From contig NZ_CP102592.1 in NCBI RefSeq assembly GCF_025666195.1, positions 4,402,001 to 4,466,000 of the forward strand: a stretch of 64,000 bases of DNA, given 5' to 3'. The stretch is from Xanthomonas sp. CFBP 8443 (lineage in GTDB: Bacteria > Pseudomonadota > Gammaproteobacteria > Xanthomonadales > Xanthomonadaceae). Under the pieces are notes generated by a model. It was not told the DNA's origin. It ran no database searches and saw only the letters and a list, made by a program, of their open reading frames with translations. Each line of letters begins with the position of its first letter. Within the stretch, counting starts at the first letter, position 1. This document shows positions 17,146 through 25,929 of this stretch, piece by piece. The translations under genes were made by a program, and so were the position numbers.

Positions 17146-18549
17146 ATGCTCATGCCCACCACCGCCGCCCCCGCCACTGCCGTACGTTCGCTGCCGCCCG
17201 CCGAGGCGCAGGCGCAGATCGGCGCCCGGCTCGAACGCCTTCCCGTCACCCGCCAGGTCTGGTGGGCACGCAACATCGTCGGCGCCGCCACCTTCTTCGA
17301 CGGCTACACGGTGATCGCCATCGCCTACGCGATGCCGGTGCTGGCCAAGGAGTGGCAGCTGACGCCGGCGCAGATCGGCATGATCCTGTCGGCCGGCTAC
17401 CTGGGCCAACTGCTCGGCGCGGTGTTCTTCGGCTGGCTGGCCGAGCGCGTCGGCCGCCTGCACGTGCTGCTGTTCACCATCCTGCTGTTCGTGTCGATGG
17501 ACGTGGCCTGCCTGTTCGCCGGCAGCGCCGCGGCGATGATGGCGTTCCGCTTCATCCAGGGCATCGGCACCGGCGGCGAAGTGCCGGTGGCCAGCGCCTA
17601 CATCAACGAACTGATCGGCTCCAAGAAGCGCGGCCGCTTCTTCCTGCTGTACGAGGTGATGTTCCTGCTGGGCCTGGTCGCCGCCGGCGGCATCGGCTAC
17701 TTCCTGGTCCCGGCCTACGGCTGGAAGGCGATGTTCATGGTCGGGTTGATTCCCGCGGTGGTGATGATCCCGCTGCGCTTCTTCATGTTCGAGTCGCCGC
17801 GCTGGCTGGCCTCCAAGGGCCGCTACCACAAGGCCGATGCGATCGTGTCCGAACTGGAGCGCAGCGCCGAGCGCCGCCATGGCCCGCTGCCGGCGCCGGT
17901 GTTCGACCGCAACGCGCTGCCCAAGGCGCAACGTTCGGACTGGCGCGAACTGTTCGGCAGCGTCTACCTCAAGCGCACGCTGGTGATCTGGTGCCTGTGG
18001 TTCTGCTCCTACCTGGTGGCCAACGGCATCATCACCTGGCTGCCGACGCTGTATCGCCAGCATTTCGGCTTGCCGCTGCAGCAGAGCATCGCCTACGGCT
18101 TCCTCACCTCGCTGGCCGGCGTCGCCGCCGCGGTGGTGTGCGCGCTGTCGATCGACAAGGTCGGGCGCAAGCGCTGGTACGTCATCGCCTTCGCCGCCGG
18201 CAGCATTCCGCTGCTGGCGCTGGCGATGCTGGGCGGCACATCGGCGCTGCAGGTGCTGGTGTTCGCAGCGCTGGCCTACGCCGCGGTGCAGACCATCACC
18301 TTCTCGCTGTACCTGTATTCGGCCGAGCTCTACCCCACCCGCATCCGCGCCATCGGCACCGGCCTGGGCAGCGCCTGGCTGCGCCTGGGATCGGCCAGCG
18401 GACCGCTGGTGGTCGGCGCGGTCATCGCCGGCATCGGCCTGCGCTACGTGTTCGTCGCCTTCGCCGTCGTGCTGCTGGCCGGCGCGGCGGTGACGCTGCT
18501 GTGCGCGCTGGAAACCAAGGGCCGATCGCTGGAAGAACTCTCGCCCTGA
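17146..18549 (+). CDS. MFS transporter (sugar/aromatic-acid porter type)
   Basis: This 467-aa protein has 12 predicted transmembrane helices. The MFS signature loop between helices 2 and 3 is GWLAERVGRLHVL; the sugar-porter-like motifs RFIQGIGTGGEVPV and PESPRWL-like FESPRWLASKGR are also present, and the C-terminal half repeats the loop as DKVGRKRWYV. GAGAGG lies upstream of the ATG. It probably imports the organic acid or sugar-acid substrate handled by the DapA-family enzyme encoded 138 bp downstream; the substrate is unknown. Confidence 0.85.
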   Translation: MLMPTTAAPATAVRSLPPAEAQAQIGARLERLPVTRQVWWARNIVGAATFFDGYTVIAIAYAMPVLAKEWQLTPAQIGMILSAGYLGQLLGAVFFGWLAERVGRLHVLLFTILLFVSMDVACLFAGSAAAMMAFRFIQGIGTGGEVPVASAYINELIGSKKRGRFFLLYEVMFLLGLVAAGGIGYFLVPAYGWKAMFMVGLIPAVVMIPLRFFMFESPRWLASKGRYHKADAIVSELERSAERRHGPLPAPVFDRNALPKAQRSDWRELFGSVYLKRTLVIWCLWFCSYLVANGIITWLPTLYRQHFGLPLQQSIAYGFLTSLAGVAAAVVCALSIDKVGRKRWYVIAFAAGSIPLLALAMLGGTSALQVLVFAALAYAAVQTITFSLYLYSAELYPTRIRAIGTGLGSAWLRLGSASGPLVVGAVIAGIGLRYVFVAFAVVLLAGAAVTLLCALETKGRSLEELSP

Positions 18550-18687
18550 GCGCATCGGCTGCAGTACCCGCCCACACCGCACGCATCCCTCCAGAGGCCC
18601 GCTTACTAGCGCCTCCACGCACCACCCCCACGTCGGACGCTGCGTTCGACTCCATCCCCCGTTGATCCGAAACAAGAGGAAAACAGC

Positions 18688-19617
18688 ATGAGCAACATCG
18701 ACCTGAAAGGCCTGGTTCCCGCGCCCGTCACCCCGTTCACCCGCGACGGCGCCGTCGACTATCCCGCCATCAAGCGCATCGGCAAGTGGCTGGGCGGCAT
18801 CGAGGGCGTCAAGGGCCTGACCGTGCTCGGCCACGCCGGCGAAGGCACGTTCCTGGAGCGCGACGAGCAGGCCAAGGTGATCGAGGCGTTCCGCGATGCG
18901 GTCGACGCCCGCATCCCGATCATCGCCGGCATCACCCTGGAAGGCACCCGCGTCGCCGCCGACGAAGCCAAGCGCGCGGTCGCCGCCGGCGCCTCGGCCG
19001 GTCTGATCTATCCCTCGCACGGCTGGCTGCGCTTCGGCTACCAGAAGGGCGCGCCGCAGGATCGCTACAAGGCCATCCACGAGGCCAGCGGCCTGCCGAT
19101 GATCCTGTTCCAGTACCCGGACGTGACCAAGGCCACTTACAACCTGGACACGCTGCTGGAGATCGCCGCGCTGCCGGGCGTGATCGCGATGAAGAACGGC
19201 GTGCGCAACATGAAGCGCTGGGACACCGAGATCCCGGTGTTCCGCAAGGAGCGGCCGCACGTGCCGGTGCTGACCTGCCACGACGAATACCTGCTGCACA
19301 CCATGTTCGACGTAGACGGCGCACTGGTGGGCTACGGCTGCATCGCGCCGGAGCCGCTGATCGAGATGATCGCCGCCGGCAAGGCCAAGGACTACGCCAA
19401 GGCGCGCGCCCTGCACGACCGCCTGCTGCCGGTGACCAAGAGCGTCTATCACCGCGGTTCGCATATGGAAGGCTCGGTCGCGCTGAAGTGGGCGCTGGCC
19501 GCGCGCGGCCTGCTCGACCACGCCACGGTGCGTTCGCCGCTGCTGCCGCTGGCCGAAGGCGCCGACAAGGAAATCGCCGACGCGATGGCCGCCGCCGGCC
19601 TCGGCAAGGTGGCCTGA
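18688..19617 (+). CDS. DapA/NAL superfamily aldolase or dehydratase
   Basis: This 309-aa class I lyase has the TIM-barrel hallmarks of the dihydrodipicolinate synthase family. PAPVTPFTRDG is at the N-terminus, Tyr143 (FQYPDVT) is the general acid-base, and Lys169 (IAMKNG) is the Schiff-base lysine. The usual GTTGE loop reads GHAGE (48-52), so it is not a biosynthetic DapA; catabolic members act on keto-deoxy sugar acids or related 2-oxoacids. Its context between an MFS transporter and a porin supports a catabolic role. AGAGGAAAACAGC precedes the ATG. Confidence 0.85.
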   Translation: MSNIDLKGLVPAPVTPFTRDGAVDYPAIKRIGKWLGGIEGVKGLTVLGHAGEGTFLERDEQAKVIEAFRDAVDARIPIIAGITLEGTRVAADEAKRAVAAGASAGLIYPSHGWLRFGYQKGAPQDRYKAIHEASGLPMILFQYPDVTKATYNLDTLLEIAALPGVIAMKNGVRNMKRWDTEIPVFRKERPHVPVLTCHDEYLLHTMFDVDGALVGYGCIAPEPLIEMIAAGKAKDYAKARALHDRLLPVTKSVYHRGSHMEGSVALKWALAARGLLDHATVRSPLLPLAEGADKEIADAMAAAGLGKVA

Positions 19618-19639
19618 CCCAGGCAGTCCGATCCAGTCC

Positions 19640-19667
19640 GATGGGCCGCGCCGCCGCGCGGCCCATC
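19640..19667 (+). terminator. Strong hairpin between lyase and porin genes
   Basis: A perfect 12-bp stem (GATGGGCCGCGC / GCGCGGCCCATC) with a CGCC loop begins 23 bp after the lyase stop codon. There is no T-run, so it may be a weak terminator or a 3'-end stabiliser that reduces porin expression relative to the upstream genes. Confidence 0.5.
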
Positions 19668-19891
19668 CGTGGCGACGATGGCGCGCGCTTCGGCGCCGCG
19701 CAACGTACGTGCCGCCGCGACTTTGCCGGTCCTCCCACGAGCCTGCGCAATGCCGTGTCCGCTTAGCGACGGACGCGACGCTGTCCTGCGGCTCCACGAC
19801 CGGACGCTGTCTTCCCTTCGCGCACTGCCGCGACGCCGCGTCCCTGCCGCGCGCGTCCGCCGCGTGCATCGCCTCGTCCGTGGAGCGTCCC

Positions 19892-21196
19892 ATGTCCCGA
19901 TCGCGTTCTTTCGTTCCGTTCCTCGCGCTGGCGGCCTTGGCCACGCTGTCCGCCACCGCCGTTGCCGCCGATACCGACAGTTGGCTGGACGAACACGGCA
20001 TCGCGCCGCGTTTCGTCTGGTCCAACGACTATGCGCGCAACGCCAGCGGCGGGCTGGCGCGCGGCGATCGCAACGCCGGCGGCGTGGTCGCCGGTGCCGA
20101 CCTGGATCTGGAGCGGCTGTTCGGCATCCCCGGCGCCACCGTGCACGCGACCGGCGCCTGGTACTACGGCGACAGCCTGTCGCAGCGCCAGATCGGCAAC
20201 GCGGTCAAGGTGCAGGGCTACTGGTATCCGCAACAACAGGCGCAACTGGCGCAGCTCACCTGGGAGCAGGCGTTCGCCGATGGCCGCTGGCAGCTGGTCG
20301 CCGGGCGCATGAACACCACCTGGCAGTTCGCGCGCAGCCGCTACGGTTGCCGCTTCGTCGGCGCCTCGGATTGCCCGTTCCAGCTGAGCCAGGCCGATGG
20401 CGGCTTCGTCGGTTTTCCCTACGTCAACTGGGGCGCGAAGCTGCGCTACAAGCCCGATGCGCGCTACGTCTCGGTCGGCGCGTTCGAACTCAATCCGCAA
20501 CGCAAGAACACCAACGGCTTGGACTGGAGCACCGCCGACAGCAACGGCGTGCTCGGCACGCTGGAGGTCGGCTACGAACCCGATCCGGCGCGCGGCCAGG
20601 GCGCACCGCGCTACGTGGCCGGCGTCTGGTACAACTCTGCCGACTACGCCGACCTGCGCTACAACCAGGCCGGCGGATTGCGCGGCCTGTCCGGCGGACC
20701 GGCGCGCATGTACGACGGAGGGCGCTGGGGCGCCTACCTGATGGGCGAACGCGCGCTCTACCGGCCGCAGGGCATGGCCGGCAAACGCATGCTGGTCGCG
20801 TTCGGCAACATCGCCGCGCCGCTGGATGCGCGCCAGGTGTACGACCTGCAGCTCACCGCCGGCCTGTACTACGCCGGCCCGTTCGACTCGCGCCCGAACG
20901 ACGGATTCGGCGCCATCGCCAACTACTACCGCTTCAGCGCCGACCAGCAGGGCTACATGAACGACCTGCTGCGCAAGCGCGGCGCCGCGCCGGGGATCTC
21001 GCGCAACGAGACGATCCTCGAACTCAACTACAGCTATCGCGTCGCACAGTTGCCGCTGTCCCTGGTCCCGAGCGTGCAGTACATCGTCAATCCCGACATC
21101 CTCGGCAACACCGCCGCACGCCGCGCGCCGGACAACGCGCTGGTGATCGGCCTGCGGGTGATGGTCAACATCGGCGGGCTGGGAACCCCGAAGTGA
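19892..21196 (+). CDS. OprB-like carbohydrate-selective porin
   Basis: This 434-aa protein has a signal peptide (residues 1-26, ALAALATLSATAVAA). OprB-family features include the N-terminal HGI-type segment, FVGFPYVNWGAKLRYKP and SVGAFELNPQ, a WEQAFADGRWQLVAGR strand, and a C-terminal hydrophobic strand (NALVIGLRVMVNIGG). The start at 19892 was chosen for GGAG seven bases upstream and the signal peptide. As the last gene of the IclR cluster it would let the substrate cross the outer membrane. Confidence 0.85.
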   Translation: MSRSRSFVPFLALAALATLSATAVAADTDSWLDEHGIAPRFVWSNDYARNASGGLARGDRNAGGVVAGADLDLERLFGIPGATVHATGAWYYGDSLSQRQIGNAVKVQGYWYPQQQAQLAQLTWEQAFADGRWQLVAGRMNTTWQFARSRYGCRFVGASDCPFQLSQADGGFVGFPYVNWGAKLRYKPDARYVSVGAFELNPQRKNTNGLDWSTADSNGVLGTLEVGYEPDPARGQGAPRYVAGVWYNSADYADLRYNQAGGLRGLSGGPARMYDGGRWGAYLMGERALYRPQGMAGKRMLVAFGNIAAPLDARQVYDLQLTAGLYYAGPFDSRPNDGFGAIANYYRFSADQQGYMNDLLRKRGAAPGISRNETILELNYSYRVAQLPLSLVPSVQYIVNPDILGNTAARRAPDNALVIGLRVMVNIGGLGTPK

Positions 21197-21385
21197 AGCG
21201 CCTGCGGGCTTGAGCGAAGAAGGCGGCGCAAGCAGCGACACGGCGCCGATCGCCCGTCTTCGCTACGCGCCGCCACCGGCGCCGCATTGGCTGGCACGCA
21301 GGCGCAGCGCGGCGTTGCCTGCAGTCCGTAGCAGCAAACGAACTACCCGCTGAACGGCCACCTTGAAGAAAACCGCGGCCGGCAT

Positions 21386-21407
21386 TAAATGTACATCTGA
21401 ACATTTA
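21386..21407. promoter_or_regulatory. Candidate TetR operator upstream of the CYP102 operon
   Basis: A 22-bp near-palindrome has outer arms TAAATGT and ACATTTA (perfect 7-bp match) and further partial symmetry inside. It is AT-rich in a GC-rich setting and lies about 20-40 bp upstream of the TetR gene, where it would cover the promoter. Confidence 0.55.
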
Positions 21408-21426
21408 TGCGGACGCACACCCGGAC

Positions 21427-22131
21427 ATGAGCGCCAAGCCACCCCCACGCCCCCGCGGCCGCCCGACCAGAGACCGGGCCGACGGCCGCCAGGCGCTGCT
21501 GTCGGCGGCGACCGGCATCTTTGCCCAGCATGGCTTCGACCGCGCCGACATCCGCACCATCGCCGCGGCCGCAGGAGTGAGCCCGAGCCTGGTGCGCGTG
21601 CATTTCGGCAGCAAGGCCCAGCTGTGGAGCGCCTGCGTGGAGCAGCTCTCGCATGCCCTGCGGCCCCGGCTTGCGGCAATGGCGCAACTGACCGAACACG
21701 ACGGGCGCGCGCTGCTGCAGCGGCTGACCGACGCGATCCTGATCATGGCCGCCTTCTACGAGACCAACCCGGCAGTGCGCGACTTCGTCGCGCGCGTGGT
21801 CTCCGAAAGCCCCGAGCGGGCCGCCGTGGTCACCGAGCAGTTGCTGCGCCCCGCCTACGCGGCCGGGCATGCACTGGTGCTTGCAGGAATCGAGGCCGGC
21901 ATCGTGAAGGCGACGCATCCGGCGCTGTTCTTCGTGCTGCTGAACAGCATGCTGAGCCAGCCGCCGGAGTTCCCGCAGTTGCTGGCGCGACTGGCCCCGG
22001 AAATCGGCGCCGCCACGGCGCGGACGCGGCTGGTCGAGACCGTCCTCGCCACCCTGCTGCATCCCCCGCACAGCGATGCCGGCGCCCCGCCGCTCACCAC
22101 GCTGCGCTCCCCACAGGAAGGCACCCCATGA
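21427..22131 (+). CDS. TetR-family repressor of the CYP102 operon
   Basis: This 234-aa protein has the TetR HTH at about residues 17-70 (ALLSAATGIFAQHGFDRADI, IAAAAGVSPSLVRVHFGSKAQLW) and a larger helical ligand-binding domain. Its stop overlaps the ATG of the P450 gene (ATGA), so the two are translationally coupled. A TetR repressor preceding a CYP102 gene parallels Bm3R1/CYP102A1 in Bacillus megaterium (established for that system); repression relieved by a hydrophobic ligand is inferred here. Confidence 0.85.
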   Translation: MSAKPPPRPRGRPTRDRADGRQALLSAATGIFAQHGFDRADIRTIAAAAGVSPSLVRVHFGSKAQLWSACVEQLSHALRPRLAAMAQLTEHDGRALLQRLTDAILIMAAFYETNPAVRDFVARVVSESPERAAVVTEQLLRPAYAAGHALVLAGIEAGIVKATHPALFFVLLNSMLSQPPEFPQLLARLAPEIGAATARTRLVETVLATLLHPPHSDAGAPPLTTLRSPQEGTP

Positions 22132-25100
22132 CCGACGCAATCCCGCAACCGCGCTCGCTGCCGCTGCTCGGCAATTTCCACCACCTCGACGGCGATGCCC
22201 CCGTGCAGAGCCTGATGCGCCTGGCCAAGGTGCACGGCCCGATCTTCCGCCTGAACAGCGGCCCGCTGTCGCTGACCGTGCTGAGCGGGCAGCACCTGGT
22301 GGACGAGGTCTGCGACGAAACCCGCTTTGAGAAGAAGTTGCACCGCCCGCTCGAAGCGCTGCGCGACCTCGGCGGCGACGGCCTGTTCACCGCCTACAAC
22401 GACGAACCCAACTGGGCCAAGGCGCACCGGCTGCTGATGCCCGCGTTCGGCCCGATCGGCGTGCGCGCGATGTTCGGGCGCATGGAGGACATCGCCGAAC
22501 AGATGCTGCAGCGCTGGGAGCGGTTCGGCCCGGACGCGGCGATCGACGTGGCCGACAACATGACCCGGCTGACGCTGGATACGATCGCGCTGTGCGCCTT
22601 CGATTACCGCTTCAACAGCTTCTACCAGAACGAGATGCACCCCTTCGTCGCCGCGATGGTCGGCGCGTTGGCCGAGGCCGGAGCGCGCGCGCGCCGCCCC
22701 GACCTCGCCAATCGCCTGCTGGCGCCCGGCCGGCGCCGTTACGAGGCCGACCTGGCGATGATCCGCAGCGTCGCCGATACCTTGATCGCCGAGCGCAGGG
22801 CCGACCCGGGCGCGGCCTCGCGCGACGACCTGCTCAACCTGATGCTGTACGGACGCGACCAGGCCACGGGCGAGGCGCTGTCGGACGAGAACATCCGCTA
22901 TCAGCTAGTGACCTTCCTGATCGCCGGCCACGAGACCACCAGCGGGCTGCTGTCGTTCGCGCTGTACCTGCTGCTGCGCAATCCGGCGGCGCTGGCACGC
23001 GCGCGCCAGGCGGTGGATACCGCGCTGGGCACGCAGCCACCGCAGGTCGAGGACCTGGCCAAGCTGCGCTACATCGAGCAGATCCTGCAGGAAACCCTGC
23101 GGCTGTGGCCCACCGCGCCGGCGTTCGCGGTCGCGGCGCGCGAAGCGACCACGCTGGCCGGCCGCTATGCGATCGCGCCGCAGGACACCCTGCTCGTGCT
23201 GATTCCCGGCCTGCATCGCGACCCGGCCGTGTGGGAGGACCCGGAAGCGTTCCGGCCGGAGCGCTTCGCGCCCGAGGCGGCCGAGCGGCTCCCGCCCAAT
23301 GCCTGGAAACCGTTCGGCAACGGCGCGCGCGCCTGCATCGGGCGCGGCTTCGCGATGCAGGAAGCGCAGCTGGTGCTGAGCATGATCCTGCAGCGTTTCG
23401 ACCTGGACCAGGCCGATCCGAACTATCAGCTCGAGGTGGCGGAAACGCTGACCTTGAAGCCGGACGGTTTCCGCATCCGCGCGCGCCGGCGCGACGCGGT
23501 CGCCCTGCGCCGCCGCAGCGCGGTGCCGTCCGCGCCGCAGAAACCCCTGGCGCCGGCCGCGATGCCGGCAGCCGACGGCACCGCACCGGGCACGCCGCTG
23601 CTGGTGCTGTACGGCGGCAATTCCGGCTCCTGCGAAGCGTTCGCGCAGCGCATCGGCGGCGATGCGGTGGCGCAAGGCTATGCGCCAGTGGTGGCGCCGC
23701 TGGACGACTACGCCGGCCACTTGCCCCGCGACGGCGCAGTGGTGGTGGTCGCCTCCTCCTACGAAGGCCAGCCGCCGGACAACGCGCGCCGCTTCGTGGA
23801 CTGGATCGAGACGCTGCCCGCCGGCGAACTGGCCGGCGTGCGCTACACCGTGTTCGGGTGCGGCAACCGGCAGTGGGCGCGCACCTACCAGGCGATTCCG
23901 AAGCGGATCGATGCCGCATTCGAAGCGGCCGGCGCCGCGCGCTTCAAGCCCCGCGGCGAAACCGATGCCGGCGGCGATTTCTTCGGCGGTTTCGACGCCT
24001 GGTACGCCGGATTGTGGCCCGACCTCGGCCAGGCGCTGGGGAAGGCGACCACGGCGCAGACCGCGCACGCGCTGCAGGTGGACATCGTTCCCTCCGCGCG
24101 CCTGGGCGCGTTGCGGCTCACCGAGCTCGACCAGGGCCGCATCGTCGAGAACCGCGAACTGGTCGACATGGCCGCGCCGTTCGCGCGCTCCAAGCGCCAC
24201 ATCGAGATCGCCCTGCCCGAGGGCATGCGCTACCGCACCGGCGACTATCTCGCGGTGCTGCCACGCAACCCCGCCGCGCAGGTCGAGCGCGTGCTGCGGC
24301 GCTTCGGCCTGGCCAGCGACACCCAGGTGCTCATCGGCAAGCGGCCCGGCGCCGCATCCGCCCTGCCCAGCGGCTATCCGGTGGCGCTGGCCGAGGTGCT
24401 CACCGACTACGTGGAACTGGCGCAACCGGCGACCCGCGCGCAGGTGGCGCAACTGGCCGCCACCACGCGCTGCCCGCCCGATCGCGACGCGCTGCAGGCA
24501 CTGGCCGCCGAGCCGGCCTACGCCGACGAGGTCCTCGCCAAGAAGACCAGCCTGCTCGATCTGCTGGAACGCTTCCCGGCCTGCGAGCTGTCGCTGGGCG
24601 CCTACCTCGACGCGCTGCCCGCCCTGCGCGCGCGCCAATATTCCATTTCCTCCTCGCCGCTGCGCGACCCTGCGCAGTGTTCGCTGACCGTGGCCGTGCT
24701 CGACGTGCCGGCACTGTCCGGGATCGGGCGCCGCCGCGGCGTGGCCTCCACCTACCTGGCCGGCCTGGGCGAAGGCGCGCCGGTCTCGGTCGCGGTGCGG
24801 CCGTCGCAGGCCAGCTTCCACCCGCCGGAGGATCCGGCCACACCGATCATCCTGGTCTGCGCCGGCAGCGGCATCGCGCCGTTCCACGGCTTCCTGCAGG
24901 AGCGCGCGATCCAGAAAGCGGGCGGCCGCGACGTCGGCGAGGCGTTGCTGTTCTTCGGCATCGACCATCCCGACGTCGACTATCTGTACAGGGAGGAATT
25001 GCAGCGCTGGCGCGACATGGGCGTGGTCGATGTGCGCCCGGCCTTCTCGCAAGCGCCGCAGGATGGCGTGGCCTATGTCCAGCACCGCCTGTGGCAGGAC

Positions 25101-25301
25101 CGCGCGCAGGTGTCCGCGTTGTTCCGGCAAGGCGCCACCGTCTTCGTCTGCGGCGACGGCGAACGCATGGCACCGGCGGTACGCGATACCTTCGTGCGGA
25201 TCTATCGCGAGGGCATGGACGTCAGCGCCGAGGAGGCCAACGCCTGGGCCGATCGCGTCGAACGCGAACACGGCCGCTATGTGGCGGATATATTCTCGTG
25301 A
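22128..25301 (+). CDS. CYP102-type self-sufficient cytochrome P450-reductase fusion
   Basis: This 1057-aa soluble fusion is colinear with P450 BM3. Its P450 domain (1-455) has Phe87, I-helix AGHETT (266-271), ETLR (322-325), and haem loop FGNGARAC with ligand Cys403. A linker leads to a flavodoxin/FMN domain (490-635; VLYGGNSGS, FGCGNRQWA), then FAD-binding (RQYS, 836-839) and NAD(P)-binding domains (AGSGIAPFHGF; CGDGERMAP). It should hydroxylate a hydrophobic substrate in one polypeptide. Two oddities stand out. BM3 residues R47/Y51 that anchor fatty-acid carboxylates correspond to Leu47/Val51. The 2'-phosphate-binding R966/K972 of BM3 correspond to Gln975/Val981, predicting NADH use. AGGAAGG lies just upstream of the ATG. 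Confidence 0.93.
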   Translation: MTDAIPQPRSLPLLGNFHHLDGDAPVQSLMRLAKVHGPIFRLNSGPLSLTVLSGQHLVDEVCDETRFEKKLHRPLEALRDLGGDGLFTAYNDEPNWAKAHRLLMPAFGPIGVRAMFGRMEDIAEQMLQRWERFGPDAAIDVADNMTRLTLDTIALCAFDYRFNSFYQNEMHPFVAAMVGALAEAGARARRPDLANRLLAPGRRRYEADLAMIRSVADTLIAERRADPGAASRDDLLNLMLYGRDQATGEALSDENIRYQLVTFLIAGHETTSGLLSFALYLLLRNPAALARARQAVDTALGTQPPQVEDLAKLRYIEQILQETLRLWPTAPAFAVAAREATTLAGRYAIAPQDTLLVLIPGLHRDPAVWEDPEAFRPERFAPEAAERLPPNAWKPFGNGARACIGRGFAMQEAQLVLSMILQRFDLDQADPNYQLEVAETLTLKPDGFRIRARRRDAVALRRRSAVPSAPQKPLAPAAMPAADGTAPGTPLLVLYGGNSGSCEAFAQRIGGDAVAQGYAPVVAPLDDYAGHLPRDGAVVVVASSYEGQPPDNARRFVDWIETLPAGELAGVRYTVFGCGNRQWARTYQAIPKRIDAAFEAAGAARFKPRGETDAGGDFFGGFDAWYAGLWPDLGQALGKATTAQTAHALQVDIVPSARLGALRLTELDQGRIVENRELVDMAAPFARSKRHIEIALPEGMRYRTGDYLAVLPRNPAAQVERVLRRFGLASDTQVLIGKRPGAASALPSGYPVALAEVLTDYVELAQPATRAQVAQLAATTRCPPDRDALQALAAEPAYADEVLAKKTSLLDLLERFPACELSLGAYLDALPALRARQYSISSSPLRDPAQCSLTVAVLDVPALSGIGRRRGVASTYLAGLGEGAPVSVAVRPSQASFHPPEDPATPIILVCAGSGIAPFHGFLQERAIQKAGGRDVGEALLFFGIDHPDVDYLYREELQRWRDMGVVDVRPAFSQAPQDGVAYVQHRLWQDRAQVSALFRQGATVFVCGDGERMAPAVRDTFVRIYREGMDVSAEEANAWADRVEREHGRYVADIFS

Positions 25302-25480
25302 CGGCTGCCGCGCCAAGGACGGCGCAGCGGGTAGGCGACACAGGCGCATCGCTGCAAGCGACGATCCTGCGCGGCGCCGGCAAGCCACCGTGCGCGCTGC
25401 GCGCTCGGGACCCATCGCAACGTGCACGTCGCACAGCCCGGCGCCCACGACATGACCGATTCGCCGCCGCGTCGCGCAGG

Positions 25481-25636
25481 TTACTTCCTCAACGAGGCAT
25501 CGTCGCCGGCCTTGGTCGCGGCCGCGTCCTTGGCCGGGCGGTTGCGATTGTTCTTGGCCCGGGTGATCAGGTAGAAGGCCGCGCCGACGAACAAAATGAA
25601 CAGTCCGGCGACCCATGGCATCAGCGTGGTGTCCAT
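25481..25636 (-). CDS. Small single-pass membrane protein (51 aa)
   Basis: An ORF below the usual size cutoff encodes MDTTLMPWVAGLFILF at its start, one transmembrane helix (about 7-25), then a basic and lysine/alanine-rich cytoplasmic tail (RAKNNRNRPAKDAAATK). GGAGC lies 5 nt before the ATG. The architecture and ribosome-binding site argue for a real gene. Function unknown. Confidence 0.6.
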   Translation of the reverse strand: MDTTLMPWVAGLFILFVGAAFYLITRAKNNRNRPAKDAAATKAGDDASLRK

Positions 25637-25929
25637 GCAAAGCTCCGTGGTTGTGCGATGTCCAACGACACCACATCGCAGGTGAAGAGCCCGCTAGCCC
25701 GGCCCCGCATCGGCGCTCGCCAGGCCCAGCCGCGTGCACCGACCGCGCCGCGCGCACGCGCTCCGGCTCGATCCGCAGCGCCAGCAGCGACGTAGAATCC
25801 GCCGTGCAACACGAGCGCACCGGATTGCGTTGCGTCGAACTGCACATGCCATTGCTGCACACGCGCCATGCACCTGCTCAGTTCTGGCACCTTGCGCACC
25901 GCTGTCTCTTTCTACCCAGGAGAGTCCAG

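Noticed and set aside
16888..20025. Long minus-strand ORF across the IclR, MFS, DapA and porin genes
   Set aside because: It crosses four well-supported plus-strand genes and is rich in His/Arg/Gln/Gly with no recognisable family.
22905..25862. Minus-strand ORF opposite the CYP102 gene
   Set aside because: Shadow of the real frame; composition is typical of antisense reading in GC-rich DNA.
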